In this document: positions 9,694 through 17,105 of the stretch, piece by piece
Numbering within the stretch: position 1 is the stretch's first letter
Layout: every line of letters begins with the position of its first letter
Assembly (NCBI GenBank): GCA_963205315.1
Contig: CAUJIO010000009.1
Location: 41,715 to 105,714, forward strand
DNA length: 64,000 bases
From: Pseudomonadota bacterium
GTDB taxonomy: Bacteria; Pseudomonadota; Alphaproteobacteria; Rhizobiales; Aestuariivirgaceae
Direction: 5' to 3'
Translations under genes and position numbers: made by a program
Notes under the pieces: model-generated
The model's input: the letters and a program-made list of their open reading frames with translations, nothing else
Told to the model about the DNA's origin: nothing
The model's database searches: none

Positions 9694-10406
9694 CCCGACG
9701 CCTGCGTCGAGACCAGCTTCCAGTTCGGATTTCGGGATGTGACGTCACGCTCGAATGTCCAGACGTCGGTCACCTCGCGGATTTCGCGAGAATCCCCATC
9801 AACCACGTCCCCGGCCTTTGATAGCGTCGCGGAAATCAGTTCGCTGATGAATTCAAGTGTCACGGCGGCCATGTTTCCGCTCAGACTGGCCGACAATAGC
9901 TTGGCCGAGCTGATTCCGACAAACCGCTGATCGACGCGCTGGCCTGCCGCTTCGCGCTTGTCGATTGCCGCCGCGAATCCATCGAAGACGTCCTTCGACA
10001 AAAGATTCTTGAGCGCGGCCTTGTCACCCTTGGCATAGGCTTCGATGATCATCTCATAGGCAAGCTTGGCGCCTTCAACAAAGGATCTGGGAACGAAACT
10101 CGAATCCCTGGCCATGATCTGGTCGAGGCCGTTGGCGAGCGCTGAACCCGGCTCCGCAAGTCCCGTCCAGGCTGGCGGCATGGCTTCCGTTTCCTGGGGT
10201 CGTGGAGTTTCGCTTTCCGCGGATGGCGGAAAACGCAAGACCTTGCCGGTCTTGGGCTGGTCCTGCTGGGAGTCGTCGGCCCGCCCGCCAATGGGATCAA
10301 CCGGCGGCCGCTCGTTTCCGGTCCGCGTTCCCAGCACCGCGCGCAGACGCCAGAACACCACCAGTGCCACCGCTAGAAGTAGAATATTCAATGGATCCAG
10401 TGACAT
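9690..10406 (-). CDS. Tim44-like domain protein (TimA type)
   Basis: A 238-residue inner-membrane-anchored protein. One N-terminal transmembrane helix (residues 7-22) is followed by a charged, Pro-rich linker. A Tim44-like domain fills the C-terminal half, seen in SFVEGAKLAYEMIIEAYAKGD and the VTDVWTFERD end. The mitochondrial homologue is part of the protein import motor. The bacterial role is unclear; work on the Caulobacter homologue called it TimA. I start at ATG 10406 because the upstream part of the frame is not helical and would run into the fxsA promoter. Confidence 0.85.
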   Translation of the reverse strand: MSLDPLNILLLAVALVVFWRLRAVLGTRTGNERPPVDPIGGRADDSQQDQPKTGKVLRFPPSAESETPRPQETEAMPPAWTGLAEPGSALANGLDQIMARDSSFVPRSFVEGAKLAYEMIIEAYAKGDKAALKNLLSKDVFDGFAAAIDKREAAGQRVDQRFVGISSAKLLSASLSGNMAAVTLEFISELISATLSKAGDVVDGDSREIREVTDVWTFERDVTSRNPNWKLVSTQASG

Positions 10407-10451
10407 TTCATTTTCCAGTGAGCAATTTGACGACGCATCAGACCTTGGGGG

Positions 10452-10481
10452 TTGGCGCACCTCGGAACTGCGACCTATATA
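10452..10481 (+). promoter_or_regulatory. candidate promoter of fxsA
   Basis: TTGGCG at 10452-10457 and TATATA at 10476-10481 are separated by 18 bases in the gap between the divergent Tim44-like gene and fxsA. Initiation would fall near 10488, about 40 bases before the fxsA ATG. The CTATATATAG element is palindromic, so it could also serve the Tim44-like gene. Assigned by eye. Confidence 0.35.
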
Positions 10482-10528
10482 TAGGCGAGGACCCGCAGGT
10501 CCAAGGCCAAAGGATAGCTGTTTCCATC

Positions 10529-10993
10529 ATGTTCCGATTTCTGTCGATCGTGTTCCTCGCCGGCACTTTGCTGGAAATTGCATCGATCATCTGGGTCGGA
10601 AGCAAGCTCGGCGTATTGCCCACTTTGCTGTTGTTGATCGCGGGCGGAGTTGTCGGTGTGTCGCTTTTCCGATCGGCCGGCGCCAATGCCGTTGCGGTTT
10701 TGCGGTCTTCCATTCAAGATCAGCGGATCATTGAGTCCCTCGCTGGCACGACAATGGTTAGGGTTCTTGCCGGGGTCCTGTTCATGGTTCCTGGATTTTT
10801 GAGCGATGTGGCCGGTCTGCTTTTGCTCGTGCTGCCCATGCACCGCTGGATTGGCGTGAAAACTCCCGTCAGGAACGGTGAGACCTCGGGGTTCCCTCGT
10901 CATCACCAGGAATTTGGACAGGTGATTGAAGGTGAAGCAGTGGAAATCACCTCTGAAATGACATTCCACCCGGCGAACGACCAAAAGTCCTAG
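10529..10993 (+). CDS. fxsA: FxsA family membrane protein
   Basis: A 154-residue inner-membrane protein of the FxsA family. The E. coli member is named for suppressing F-plasmid exclusion of phage T7; its normal function is unknown. Two hydrophobic helices lie at residues 3-20 and 25-45, followed by the family pattern VLAGVLFMVPGFLSDVAGLLLLVLP at about 77-101 and a hydrophilic tail. ATG 10529 was chosen over the much longer open frame because family similarity begins there. AAGGA lies about 15 bases upstream, rather far. Confidence 0.88.
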   Translation: MFRFLSIVFLAGTLLEIASIIWVGSKLGVLPTLLLLIAGGVVGVSLFRSAGANAVAVLRSSIQDQRIIESLAGTTMVRVLAGVLFMVPGFLSDVAGLLLLVLPMHRWIGVKTPVRNGETSGFPRHHQEFGQVIEGEAVEITSEMTFHPANDQKS

Positions 10994-11061
10994 CAGTCCC
11001 GCCTTGCGGGGTGTGGGATGCCATGTTAGCCAAAGTGGGAATCGATCACGAGGGATCTGAC

Positions 11062-11619
11062 ATGCCAAAATCGCCAAAAACGACAGCCAAGGCCGAAGAA
11101 AACGCCGGCAATGGAACGACAGCCGCCGCCAGCGCAAGTGCTGCGTCAACGGTTCAGGCGGCAGCAACTGCCGCCAATCCTCAGGTAGCGCCGTCGTTGC
11201 GTATCCTGGGACAATATCTCAAGGATTTGAGCTTTGAGAATCCAAATGCCCCGCAAACGCTTGCGCCCCAGCAAGCGCAGCCGGATATTAACATCTCGGT
11301 TAATGTCAATGCCCGCAATCTTGCGCCGACGGATTTCGAAGTCGAACTGCACCTTGATGCCAAGGCCACCTTGCAGGACAAGGTCGTCTTCGCGGCCGAA
11401 CTGGTTTATGCGGGGACGTTCCGGCTCGAGAACTTCCCAGCTCAAATGATGCACCCTGCCGTGCTCATCGAATGTCCGCGCATTCTCTTCCCCTTCGCGC
11501 GGCAAATTCTCGCCGAAGCGACCCGCAATGGCGGTTTTCCGCCGCTAATGCTTGATCCAATCGATTTTGCGGCGATGTATCAGAAGCGCTTGCAGCAGCA
11601 GACAGCTGGCAAGGCCTAA
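11062..11619 (+). CDS. secB: protein-export chaperone SecB
   Basis: Tetrameric cytosolic chaperone that keeps preproteins unfolded and hands them to SecA. The SecB fold begins near residue 45 (PSLRILGQYLKDLSFENPNAP). Further conserved parts are FEVELHLDAKA, VVFAAELVYAG and the GGFPPLMLDPIDF end. The 185 residues are longer than usual because of an Ala/Thr-rich N-terminal extension of about 40 residues, probably disordered. ATG 11062 has GAGGG eight bases before it. It is convergent with dnaQ, one base apart. Confidence 0.95.
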   Translation: MPKSPKTTAKAEENAGNGTTAAASASAASTVQAAATAANPQVAPSLRILGQYLKDLSFENPNAPQTLAPQQAQPDINISVNVNARNLAPTDFEVELHLDAKATLQDKVVFAAELVYAGTFRLENFPAQMMHPAVLIECPRILFPFARQILAEATRNGGFPPLMLDPIDFAAMYQKRLQQQTAGKA

Positions 11620-11620
11620 T

Positions 11621-12316
11621 CTATAGCCCTGCCTTCAGCCACAAAGCGTTTTCCCCGAGGCCCTGCACAAAAAGTGCGTGGGCCTCTTTTTCTTGCAGTG
11701 TGAGGCGGCCTGGCAACGGCAACGGTCTTTGGCCAACACGCGAAGTTGCGATCTCTGAGCGCGCAGCCGGCCGGCCGGCCGATGTCACAAGGTTGAGCGC
11801 AGTTTGGCGGCCTCCAATGAGTTCAAGATAGACCTCTGCAAGGAGTTCGGAATCGAGAAGGGCGCCGTGCTTTGTCCTCTTGCTGTTGTCGATCCCGTAA
11901 CGCCTGCACAGGGCATCTAGGCTGTTGGACGCTCCCGGATGTTTCTGACGTGCCAAGTGCAGTGTATCGACGATCCGCTCTGCCGGGATTGCGCTGCGTT
12001 TCTCGAAGGCCAGTTCGGCATTGATGAACGCCATATCGAAGCTGGCGTTGTGAATGATCAGAACCGAGTCTGCGATAAACTCGAGAAAGTCGTCGGCGAT
12101 TTTCGCGAATACGGGTTTATCGGCAAGGAAAGCAGAGGATAGCCCATGAACGGCCTCGGCTTCGGCCGGCATATTACGTTCAGGATTGATGTAAACGTGG
12201 AATGTTCGACCTGTCGGAAGGTGATTGAGGAGTTCCACCGCACCGATTTCAACGATCCGGTCGCCAGTTGCAGGGTCGAGGCCTGTAGTTTCGGTATCAA
12301 GGATAATTTCACGCAT
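11621..12316 (-). CDS. dnaQ: DNA polymerase III epsilon subunit (proofreading exonuclease)
   Basis: 3'-5' exonuclease that proofreads for the replicative polymerase. The 231-residue DEDDh exonuclease shows Exo I in LDTETTGLDP (Asp7, Glu9), Exo II in IHNASFDMAF and Exo III in KRTKHGALLDSELL. A C-terminal segment typical of the polymerase-binding tail follows. ATG 12316 is five bases from the coaE stop. The group dnaQ-coaE-aroE-maf-ppsR is transcribed away from the putative origin. Confidence 0.94.
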   Translation of the reverse strand: MREIILDTETTGLDPATGDRIVEIGAVELLNHLPTGRTFHVYINPERNMPAEAEAVHGLSSAFLADKPVFAKIADDFLEFIADSVLIIHNASFDMAFINAELAFEKRSAIPAERIVDTLHLARQKHPGASNSLDALCRRYGIDNSKRTKHGALLDSELLAEVYLELIGGRQTALNLVTSAGRPAARSEIATSRVGQRPLPLPGRLTLQEKEAHALFVQGLGENALWLKAGL

Positions 12317-12321
12317 GCTTT

Positions 12322-12921
12322 TCAGGATCCTGACGGTCGAGACAACTGCAACAATATATCATCAACTTGGCGCTGGCTGTCGGCAATACTGATGGAAGTA
12401 TCGATCACATAATCTGCCCGGGCTCGTTTTTCAGCATCCGCCATCTGTCTTGATAGGATGAAGTCCAGCTTTTCAGGTGTCATCCCCGGCCGCTGAAGAG
12501 CGCGTTCCCGTTGAATTTCGGCAGTGGTGGAAACCACGGCAATTCTGTCCACCTCTTGTTCCCGCGCCGTTTCAAATAGCAGCGGAATATCCAGAACGGC
12601 GACTGTGGCCCCTGTCCTTTGCGCGTTGGCAAGAAAGATCTTCTGCCTGTCACGCACCATCGGATGCACGATGGCTTCAATCTTCTTCAACAGATCCGGT
12701 TGCTCACGCACAGCTTGCGAAAGCCGGTTGCGGTCGACGGCTCCGTCGATGACTGCGGAGGGAACAAGTTCCATGAGCGCTGGAACAGCTGCGCCTTCCT
12801 TCGCATAGAGTTCGTGCACCACCTGATCGCTGTCGAATACAGGAACACCGCGTGCAGCAAACTGTTTCGCGGTTGCGGATTTCCCCATGGCAATCGAACC
12901 CGTCAGGCCGATCACGATCAT
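12322..12921 (-). CDS. coaE: dephospho-CoA kinase
   Basis: Catalyses the last step of coenzyme A synthesis, phosphorylating dephospho-CoA. At 199 residues it has the expected size. The P-loop GLTGSIAMGKS covers residues 5-15, the substrate motif FDSDQVVHELY follows near 30, and DIPLLFE near 110 is typical. ATG 12921 overlaps the aroE stop as ATGA. Together with coaA at the left edge, this window encodes the first and last kinases of the CoA pathway. Confidence 0.94.
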   Translation of the reverse strand: MIVIGLTGSIAMGKSATAKQFAARGVPVFDSDQVVHELYAKEGAAVPALMELVPSAVIDGAVDRNRLSQAVREQPDLLKKIEAIVHPMVRDRQKIFLANAQRTGATVAVLDIPLLFETAREQEVDRIAVVSTTAEIQRERALQRPGMTPEKLDFILSRQMADAEKRARADYVIDTSISIADSQRQVDDILLQLSRPSGS

Positions 12922-13757
12922 GTCTTATATCCGGGGTCGATGTCGCGCGCGATGAGATCGTGAAGCTCGATTGTAACGGCCGGTCTTACGCCAAACCAGA
13001 GTTCGAATCCGCGAACCGCCTGGTGCAACAACATGCCGAGACCTTCGACGACCGGATTGCCCCTTGCGGCGGCGGCGGCCAGCAATTTCGTGCGCAGTGG
13101 GACATAGACGATATCGGTTACAACGGCCTTCGGTGCAAGCATCGTCAGATCGATCTGCAGATCTTCCTGGCCTTTCATGCCGAGGGACGTGGTGTTCACG
13201 AGCAGCTCACACTCGGAAAGTTGATCATTGCGCTTTGTCCATTCCAGGGGTTTCACCCTGTTGCCGAAGCGTTTGCGCAGGTTCTCCGCCTTGTCGATTG
13301 AACGATTGGCGACGACCACCTCACCTGCTCCATTCAGAAGCAAGGCGTTGGTGATCGCGACCGCTGCACCTCCGGCGCCGAGAACAATTACGCGGCTATT
13401 GCGGATCCCAAGCGCGGGCGCGCCGGCACGCAAGCTATTGATGAAACCTTCGCCATCGGTGTTGGTACCCAGCACTTTCCCGTCTTTGACGAAGACCGTG
13501 TTGACAGCGCCAAGGCGCTCTGTCGGTTCGTCTGCGGGTGTCACGAGTCGAAAGGCCTGTTCCTTGTGTGGAAGCGTGACGTTACACCCCGCAAAGCCAT
13601 TGTCGGCGAGACTGTGCAGAAATGCCGGGAGTTTCTCAGGTTCGACCGGAATACGCTCATAACTGCCTTCGATACCGAATTTCTTCAACCAGTAGCCATG
13701 AATCAGCGGTGAGCGCGAATGGCTGATTGGCCATCCGATGACACAAGACTTGATCAT
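12918..13757 (-). CDS. aroE: shikimate dehydrogenase
   Basis: NADPH-dependent reduction of 3-dehydroshikimate to shikimate in the aromatic amino acid pathway. The 279-residue protein starts CVIGWPISHSRSPLIH, the shikimate-binding SxS segment. The catalytic Lys is in VTLPHKE near residue 65 and the Asp in GTNTDGEGF near 101. The nucleotide-binding loop VLGAGGAAVA and the NRS pattern for NADP follow. ATG 13757 overlaps the maf stop as ATGA. Confidence 0.95.
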   Translation of the reverse strand: MIKSCVIGWPISHSRSPLIHGYWLKKFGIEGSYERIPVEPEKLPAFLHSLADNGFAGCNVTLPHKEQAFRLVTPADEPTERLGAVNTVFVKDGKVLGTNTDGEGFINSLRAGAPALGIRNSRVIVLGAGGAAVAITNALLLNGAGEVVVANRSIDKAENLRKRFGNRVKPLEWTKRNDQLSECELLVNTTSLGMKGQEDLQIDLTMLAPKAVVTDIVYVPLRTKLLAAAAARGNPVVEGLGMLLHQAVRGFELWFGVRPAVTIELHDLIARDIDPGYKT

Positions 13758-14338
13758 GTCCGAAGGTCTCCCGTCCCACGGAGGAACTGCATGAGTGGAA
13801 GCAAAGGCAATCCGAGAATGGTAAAGTAATCGCCGTCGATGCTTTCGAAGAGCTGAGACCCCTGACCTTCGATCTGGTACGCCCCCACTGATGATAACAG
13901 GTTGTTGCCGTTTTGCTCCAGATACTCTTCGAGGAAAGCTGCGCTGAATCCTCTGACGGTCAATCTTGCGGCGCTGCTGTGGGTCCAGACTGGTTCACAA
14001 TCACGAACACAGACCACAGTCGAGATGAGCTCATGCGTGTGGCCTCTGAGTTGAAGAAGTTGCCGGCGGGCAGCCTCAAGGTCGACAGGCTTGGAGTAGA
14101 TCCGGCCCTCGAAGGCGAGGACCTGATCGGCGCCGATCACGATATTTCCGGGATTCTGGCGTGACACATCGATGGCTTTCGCTTCGGCGAGGTTCCGAGA
14201 TGCCTCGGCGGGCGTCCATTCGGGGTGTGTGGCCAGGAGAGCTCCTTCATCGACAGCGGGAGAGGCCGCAGTGAACGAGAGTCCAGCGTTGGTGAGCATC
14301 GATTTGCGGGTTGGACTGCTGGAAGCAAGAATGATCAC
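13754..14338 (-). CDS. maf: Maf-family nucleotide pyrophosphatase
   Basis: Maf/YhdE house-cleaning enzyme that hydrolyses non-canonical or specific nucleoside triphosphates; the exact substrate is not predictable here. It starts IILASSSPTRKSMLTNAGL, the family signature. Catalytic acidic residues are in VDEGAL and IGADQVL. I chose GTG 14338 because AGGA lies eight bases upstream and it follows the ppsR stop by one base. A TTG at 14368 would add ten residues but has no ribosome site and overlaps ppsR. Confidence 0.9.
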   Translation of the reverse strand: MIILASSSPTRKSMLTNAGLSFTAASPAVDEGALLATHPEWTPAEASRNLAEAKAIDVSRQNPGNIVIGADQVLAFEGRIYSKPVDLEAARRQLLQLRGHTHELISTVVCVRDCEPVWTHSSAARLTVRGFSAAFLEEYLEQNGNNLLSSVGAYQIEGQGSQLFESIDGDYFTILGLPLLPLMQFLRGTGDLRT

Positions 14339-14339
14339 G

Positions 14340-15176
14340 TCATTTGTCCTGTCGGCGGCTTTCGGCAAGGAGATTGAGGATGGATGCCGCTGTTTCCTCG
14401 ACCGATCGGCGAGTGACGTCGATCATCTGCCAATCGTTTTCCGAACAGAGATTCTTCATGAGCATGAGCTCGTCAGTAATCAGTCTGGGATCGATATAGT
14501 CAGTTGATCGCGTCTCTTTGAGGGAGAGAAGGCGGTGACGGCGGATCTGGGCGATGCGTTCTGCTGTTGCAAACAATCCAACGATCAAGGGGCCCTTGAG
14601 ACCGTTAAGTTTCGCCGGCGCCGGTACGCCCGGAACAATGGGAATATTTGCGGTTCGAACACCTCGTTGCGCGAGATAGATCGAGGTTGGGGTTTTTGAC
14701 GTGCGGCTTATGCCAAGAATGATGACATCGGACTTTTCGATGTCTTCGACGCTCTGACCATCGTCATGGGCCATAGTGAAGTTGAGTGCGTCAATGCGCC
14801 GAAAATAGTCGGAGTTCAACGCGTGCTGACCAGCGACCTGCGGCGTCGATTGGGTGTTGAGATATTGCGCGAGGATGGCGATGATCGGGTCAAGGATCGA
14901 GACGCAGGGTACGCCGAGTGTCTCGCAGTATTCTTCGAGATGCCGTCGGATGTCGGGATTTACGAGGGTGAAAAGAACGATGCCCGGTTGCTGTTCAATT
15001 TCGCGGAGTGCCCGATTCAGTTGGGAAGGTGTTCGGACCAGCGCATAGATGTGCGCGACTGGCCGGAAATCGGAATATTGCGCTGCGGCAGCTTTTGCTA
15101 CTGTATTGAGGGTTTCACCGGTCGCGTCGGAAACCAGATGGAGATGGTAGAAGCGCTGTGAACCGGACTGGGTCAT
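14340..15176 (-). CDS. ppsR: pyruvate, phosphate dikinase regulatory protein (DUF299)
   Basis: Bifunctional ADP-dependent kinase and Pi-dependent pyrophosphorylase that switches pyruvate phosphate dikinase or PEP synthase off and on. The 278-residue protein starts FYHLHLVSDATGETLNTVAKA, the family opening. The P-loop-like LGISRTSKTPTS lies near residue 153. ATG 15176 borders the putative origin and faces away from it. From memory, this is the family of Rickettsia RP001, the gene that flanks the Caulobacter-type origin opposite hemE; a database comparison would confirm it. Confidence 0.92.
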   Translation of the reverse strand: MTQSGSQRFYHLHLVSDATGETLNTVAKAAAAQYSDFRPVAHIYALVRTPSQLNRALREIEQQPGIVLFTLVNPDIRRHLEEYCETLGVPCVSILDPIIAILAQYLNTQSTPQVAGQHALNSDYFRRIDALNFTMAHDDGQSVEDIEKSDVIILGISRTSKTPTSIYLAQRGVRTANIPIVPGVPAPAKLNGLKGPLIVGLFATAERIAQIRRHRLLSLKETRSTDYIDPRLITDELMLMKNLCSENDWQMIDVTRRSVEETAASILNLLAESRRQDK

Positions 15177-15189
15177 GGTGTTGATAGAA

Positions 15190-15198
15190 TGTGGATAG
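15190..15198 (-). promoter_or_regulatory. DnaA box-like 9-mer
   Basis: TGTGGATAG on the plus strand reads CTATCCACA on the minus strand, one mismatch from the TTATCCACA consensus. It lies on the ppsR side of the putative origin. Confidence 0.5.
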
Positions 15199-15351
15199 TT
15201 CCATGAGCGGAAGAGGAACCGAAAAATCTGGGCGACATGTCAGTTGGGTATTCCACAGCTTTGGGTCTGCAGCAATGAATGTCTTCCTGCTGGGGACAAG
15301 GGCGACAATGAGGCTCCGTCGGGCGGAGTTGTTCGGATTGGCTGATAGCTA

Positions 15352-15366
15352 TTAACGTTTTGTTAA
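15352..15366. promoter_or_regulatory. CtrA-type binding site in the putative origin (site 1)
   Basis: TTAACGTTTTGTTAA matches TTAA-N7-TTAA exactly. In Caulobacter, CtrA bound to such sites in the origin silences replication in swarmer cells. It is spaced 21 bp, two helical turns, from site 2. Confidence 0.7.
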
Positions 15367-15372
15367 TAGGTC

Positions 15373-15387
15373 TTAATTTTGGGTTAA
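15373..15387. promoter_or_regulatory. CtrA-type binding site in the putative origin (site 2)
   Basis: TTAATTTTGGGTTAA matches TTAA-N7-TTAA exactly. It lies on the same helical face as site 1, which would allow cooperative binding. Confidence 0.7.
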
Positions 15388-15500
15388 TGCCTTGCAGCGG
15401 TCTTTAAGAAATAAATGTTGGACTTGACCTGTGGATTGAGACCGGATTGGGATGTATGCCGCTTCCAGTCCTGCAAACAACAGTTACAAGAAGAGATAGA

Positions 15501-16547
15501 ATGATAGATTCTAGGAAGGGTGGGAAACCCTTGGGCGGTGCGTTGCTGGATGTTCTTCTGAAGAGAACTCCCGATCGGCGGCCAATGTGGTTCATGCGTC
15601 AGGCCGGCCGGTATCTTCCTGAATACCGGGCTGTCCGGCAGCGGGCAGGGTCCTTTGTGGATCTCTGCTATAATCCTGAACTGGCTTCGGAAGTAACGAT
15701 CCAGCCTCTACGTCGATACGATCTTGACGCTGCGATATTGTTTGCGGATATCCTGGTGGTCCCTCACGCCATGGGTCTTCCTTTGAAGTTTGAGGAGGGA
15801 GAGGGCCCGGTTCTGGGAACCGTGAGGAGCCTGGATGATCTGAATGCGCTTCGGCCTCTGGTCGGTTCGTACGAGGTCAGGCAGGTTTGTGAGACTGTAA
15901 GGTTGACGAGGAGTAGCCTCGCTCATGACAAGGCTTTGATTGGTTTCTGTGGTGGGCCATGGACTGTGGCGAGTTACATGGTTGCGGGTGGAAGCTCTGA
16001 CAGGGTGGATGCGAAGCTCGCTGCCTTCCGGCGGGACCCGTGGTTTGTGGCGTTGATTGATCGCTTGGTTGTGGAATCCATAGAATATCTGGTCGCGCAA
16101 GCAGAAGCAGGCGCGCAGGCCGTGCAGATCTTTGATTCCTGGGCGGGTGATCTTATCGGAGACCAGTTGCAGGAATTTGTGCTTGATCCAATCTCGCGGA
16201 TCGTTGCCGGTGTTCAGGCCCGGGTTCCGGGGTTGCCCGTCATTGTGTTTGCGCGGGGTATCGGATCCCATCAGATCAAGGCCGCGGCTCTTCCGGGCGT
16301 CAACGCGATTGGCGTGGAGACGGAGCTTGGGTTGGACGAGATTGATGTGAACGTTGCACTTCAGGGAAATCTTGATCCGGTCGCCCTTTTGGCTGGTGAG
16401 GACGTTGCCAGGCGTGAAGCGCTGATGGTCTGTGCCAAGATTCCGAAGGAACGGCACATCTTTAATCTGGGCCACGGCATCCGTTTGGGTACGGACCCGG
16501 CGGTGGTGGGTGCAGTTGTGGATGCTGTGCGGCGGAGTGAAGCCTAG
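15501..16547 (+). CDS. hemE: uroporphyrinogen decarboxylase
   Basis: Decarboxylates the four acetate side chains of uroporphyrinogen III to give coproporphyrinogen III in heme synthesis. The 348-residue protein has the signature RRPMWFMRQAGRYLPEYR near residues 27-44 and GFCGGPWTVASYMV near 155. The substrate-binding region includes FDSWAGDL. I chose ATG 15501 because AAGAG precedes it and family similarity starts soon after; an earlier in-frame ATG at 15447 would lie in the origin region. It is the first rightward gene after the putative origin and forms a pair with hemJ. Confidence 0.95.
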   Translation: MIDSRKGGKPLGGALLDVLLKRTPDRRPMWFMRQAGRYLPEYRAVRQRAGSFVDLCYNPELASEVTIQPLRRYDLDAAILFADILVVPHAMGLPLKFEEGEGPVLGTVRSLDDLNALRPLVGSYEVRQVCETVRLTRSSLAHDKALIGFCGGPWTVASYMVAGGSSDRVDAKLAAFRRDPWFVALIDRLVVESIEYLVAQAEAGAQAVQIFDSWAGDLIGDQLQEFVLDPISRIVAGVQARVPGLPVIVFARGIGSHQIKAAALPGVNAIGVETELGLDEIDVNVALQGNLDPVALLAGEDVARREALMVCAKIPKERHIFNLGHGIRLGTDPAVVGAVVDAVRRSEA

Positions 16548-16548
16548 C

Positions 16549-16977
16549 GTGTATCTCTGGCTGAAGGTCATTCATATCTTGGCGGTTATCTCGTGGATGG
16601 CCGGACTGTTCTATCTGCCGCGTCTCTTCGTGTATCACGTGGAGAAGGGGTCTAGTGTTGCATTGAGCGCGACGTTCGAGGTGATGGAACGCCGTTTGCT
16701 GAAGGCGATCATGCGGCCTGCCGGTTTGGTCTCAGTATTGAGCGGGTTGGCGCTTATCTGGTCTGGCGCCTGGTATGGACCGGTTCCGGTTTGGCTTTGG
16801 CTGAAGCTTGTGCTGGTTGCGGCGATGCTGGCTTTTCATGGCCGGTTGGAGTTCCATGCCGGGCGGTTCCGGGACGGGAGCGAATCTCATAGTGGACGGT
16901 ATTTCAGAATCCTGAATGAGGTGCCGACGTTGCTGTTGATCGGTATCGTCATTTTGGTGGTCGTGAAACCGCTTTGA
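16549..16977 (+). CDS. hemJ: protoporphyrinogen oxidase HemJ
   Basis: Oxidises protoporphyrinogen IX to protoporphyrin IX at the inner membrane; HemJ is the form used by many alphaproteobacteria. The 142-residue protein has about four transmembrane helices. The conserved His is in VIHILAVISWMAGLFYLPR, and ERRLLKAIMRPAG carries the conserved Arg and Lys. I chose GTG 16549, directly after the hemE stop at 16547. Another GTG at 16537, inside hemE, is possible. Adjacency to hemE supports the assignment. Confidence 0.88.
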   Translation: MYLWLKVIHILAVISWMAGLFYLPRLFVYHVEKGSSVALSATFEVMERRLLKAIMRPAGLVSVLSGLALIWSGAWYGPVPVWLWLKLVLVAAMLAFHGRLEFHAGRFRDGSESHSGRYFRILNEVPTLLLIGIVILVVVKPL

Positions 16978-16985
16978 GTTTGTTG

Positions 16986-17014
16986 TTGGCGTCAATGGCC
17001 CAAAAGGCTATACT
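16986..17014 (+). promoter_or_regulatory. candidate promoter of rho
   Basis: TTGGCG at 16986-16991 and TATACT at 17009-17014 are separated by 17 bases, a good sigma-70-type match (4/6 and 5/6). The start would be near 17021, giving an 85-base leader to the rho ATG at 17106. A long leader fits the autoregulation known for rho in other bacteria, but no attenuator structure was checked. Confidence 0.5.
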
Positions 17015-17105
17015 GAGATTGCATCGCAGCCGATTTGTGTTGTTGCGATCCCGCCATTCCTGTTCCCGCCGCGTGCCGGAACTTCCCCATTTGTGACAAG
17101 AGACA

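Larger units (their letters stand above)
15177..15500. other. oriC: putative chromosomal origin of replication (oriC), 324 bp without genes
   Basis: This gap lies between divergent ppsR and hemE, the position of the chromosome origin in Caulobacter, Rickettsia and Sinorhizobium. It holds two perfect TTAA-N7-TTAA sites in an AT-rich patch (15350-15420), a near-perfect DnaA box at 15190-15198 and a weaker TGTGGATTG at 15430-15438. Genes on both sides run outward, and parA, parB and two parS sites lie 4-8 kb to the right. I find no open frame of note inside. No experiment or skew calculation was available. Confidence 0.75.

Noticed and set aside
15249..15257. TATTCCACA in the origin as a DnaA box
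   Set aside because: Two mismatches from TTATCCACA at central positions; could be chance.
15363..15376. Third possible CtrA site formed by the two inner TTAA halves in the origin
   Set aside because: Spacing is six bases instead of seven, and both halves already belong to the two perfect sites.
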